This document shows, in pieces, positions 63,283 through 64,000 of a stretch of 64,000 nucleotides of DNA. Source of the DNA: Terriglobia bacterium. GTDB lineage: Bacteria; Acidobacteriota; Terriglobia; Terriglobales; Acidobacteriaceae. How positions within the stretch are numbered: position 1 is the first letter of the stretch; every line of letters begins with the position of its first letter. The stretch is taken from positions 1 through 64,000 of the forward strand of contig JAIQGL010000012.1 of the NCBI GenBank assembly GCA_020072585.1. Reading direction: 5' to 3'. Made by a program: the position numbers and the translations under genes. The notes under the pieces were generated by a model. It did not search any database. It was not told the origin of the DNA and saw nothing but the letters and a program-made list of their open reading frames with translations.

Positions 63283-64000
63283 ATGTTTGTGGAGATAGTG
63301 GGTGACGGCCAGTCAGTCAAGCTGATTGCGCCTGGGAGATTCAAGGACAATTCGTCGGCGCCCGCCAATCGCGGTCAATTTACAGCCAGAATTTTCACGG
63401 GCGTGAATCCGTTTCGCGAGCTTGCCTCTGAATGCGCCGGAGTTGAAGAGTTCACAACCACTCCGATGCAATCGCACATTTGGAACTTGGCCTGTGCTGA
63501 GAGCTTTCCCGATGGAGGTCCGGTCCTTGTCACCGTGCAACGGCAGGGCAAGACCGTTGCGTTTGCGCCGTTGTTTCGGCCGCGCGGTCAGAAGCGTTTG
63601 CTCTTCCTCGGTCAGAGCCTGTTCGAACCCACGCTTTTCGCCTATGCGGATGACGAGTCTTGTTATGCTCTTGCCCAGGCCCTGCTCAAGCTGAAAGATC
63701 CCATTTTTTTACGTGACGTGGATGCTTCCTCGCCTATGGTGCCGGCTTTGCAACAGGCTTGCCGTGCCGGTAAGCGCGTCTGCATTACGCGCTCCATGCC
63801 ATCCCATCCCTGGCTCAGGTTGAATGAGAGTTGGAGACGTCCTGAAGAGCATTTGAATTCCGGGCGCAGATCAGACCTGCGGAGAGCACGCAGGATCGCG
63901 GAAAAGAATGGTCTGCTGACATTCCTGAATATCAATCCCGCGCCGGCTGAGCTTGACGAATTATTAACGGAAGTCTTTCGCGTGGAATCGGCAAACTGGA
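63283..64000 (+). CDS. CelD/FemAB-like GNAT acyltransferase, N-terminal part
   Basis: The frame from ATG 63283 stays open to the window edge (239 residues). It contains ARIFTGVNPFRELASEC, an early TPMQSHIWNLACAE and, near the end, GRRSDLRRARRIAEKNGLL. The last tract matches the BioF2-like/CelD acyltransferase group, often in exopolysaccharide loci. A stop just upstream (63271) fixes the start to 63283 or later. The C-terminus is missing. Confidence 0.75.
   Translation, partial: MFVEIVGDGQSVKLIAPGRFKDNSSAPANRGQFTARIFTGVNPFRELASECAGVEEFTTTPMQSHIWNLACAESFPDGGPVLVTVQRQGKTVAFAPLFRPRGQKRLLFLGQSLFEPTLFAYADDESCYALAQALLKLKDPIFLRDVDASSPMVPALQQACRAGKRVCITRSMPSHPWLRLNESWRRPEEHLNSGRRSDLRRARRIAEKNGLLTFLNINPAPAELDELLTEVFRVESANW

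Overview
The window looks like a stretch of an Acidobacteriota chromosome (probably Terriglobia). The clues are two very large FtsX-type duplicated orphan permeases, the polyamine gene set, and GC-rich intergenic repeats with AGCAATTAGCAA-type palindromes. An integrated conjugative element fills about the left half. No rRNA or CRISPR array was seen; there is one tRNA.

Positions 1-12135 hold the conjugation machinery, all on the + strand. In order: the end of a VirB4 ATPase (cut by the window edge), VirB9/TrbG, VirB10/TrbI, VirB5/TrbJ, VirB6/TrbL, VirB8/TrbF, a small membrane protein, the VirD4 coupling ATPase and a MOBC-type relaxase of restriction-endonuclease fold. A 937-base palindrome-rich gap without a gene follows (candidate oriT), then a ribbon-helix-helix protein, VirB11 and topoisomerase III. 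Overlapping or closely spaced starts and stops indicate operons.

Positions 12200-24060 are cargo: a superinfection-immunity-like membrane protein, a trypsin-like protease broken in a poly-G tract, several small or membrane proteins, a tiny secreted Cys peptide, an ADOP permease, a triple-RHH protein, a two-gene module (HEPN-like protein plus a PD-(D/E)XK-like/vWA fusion) that is the best candidate for an undescribed defence system, and a deleted IS1595 transposase. Positions 24061-31060 carry element maintenance genes (ArdC-like protein with a lost metalloprotease motif, sigma-like factor, HipA-like kinase, SSB) separated by long CT-rich leaders with inverted repeats, plus small unknown genes. 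A tyrosine recombinase (31079-32353, -) sits directly downstream of tRNA-Ser(CGA) (32438-32527, -). This places the right end of the element at the tRNA 3' end; the left end is outside the window.

From 32528 rightward the DNA looks like host chromosome: an ADOP permease, TadA, a low-complexity secreted protein with an LPXTG-like tail, and a dispersed polyamine set (AguA, AguB, a deoxyhypusine-synthase-like enzyme, pyruvoyl arginine decarboxylase). Two large unknown proteins, a frameshifted rhamnogalacturonan acetylesterase-like gene, a LysR regulator, two MDR quinone oxidoreductases and a PIG-L deacetylase follow. A type III restriction-modification operon is bracketed by an 18-bp inverted repeat. 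Then come a beta-helix protein, a TPR protein, a PilZ protein and the start of an exopolysaccharide region (nucleotide-sugar dehydrogenase, YdcF-like protein, CelD/FemAB-like acyltransferase cut by the right edge).

Three otherwise well-preserved genes are each broken by one extra base (about 13123-13129, 30181 and 43825-43827). Either these are real pseudogenes or the assembly has indel errors. All functional calls come from motif reading of translated sequence; no searches were run.
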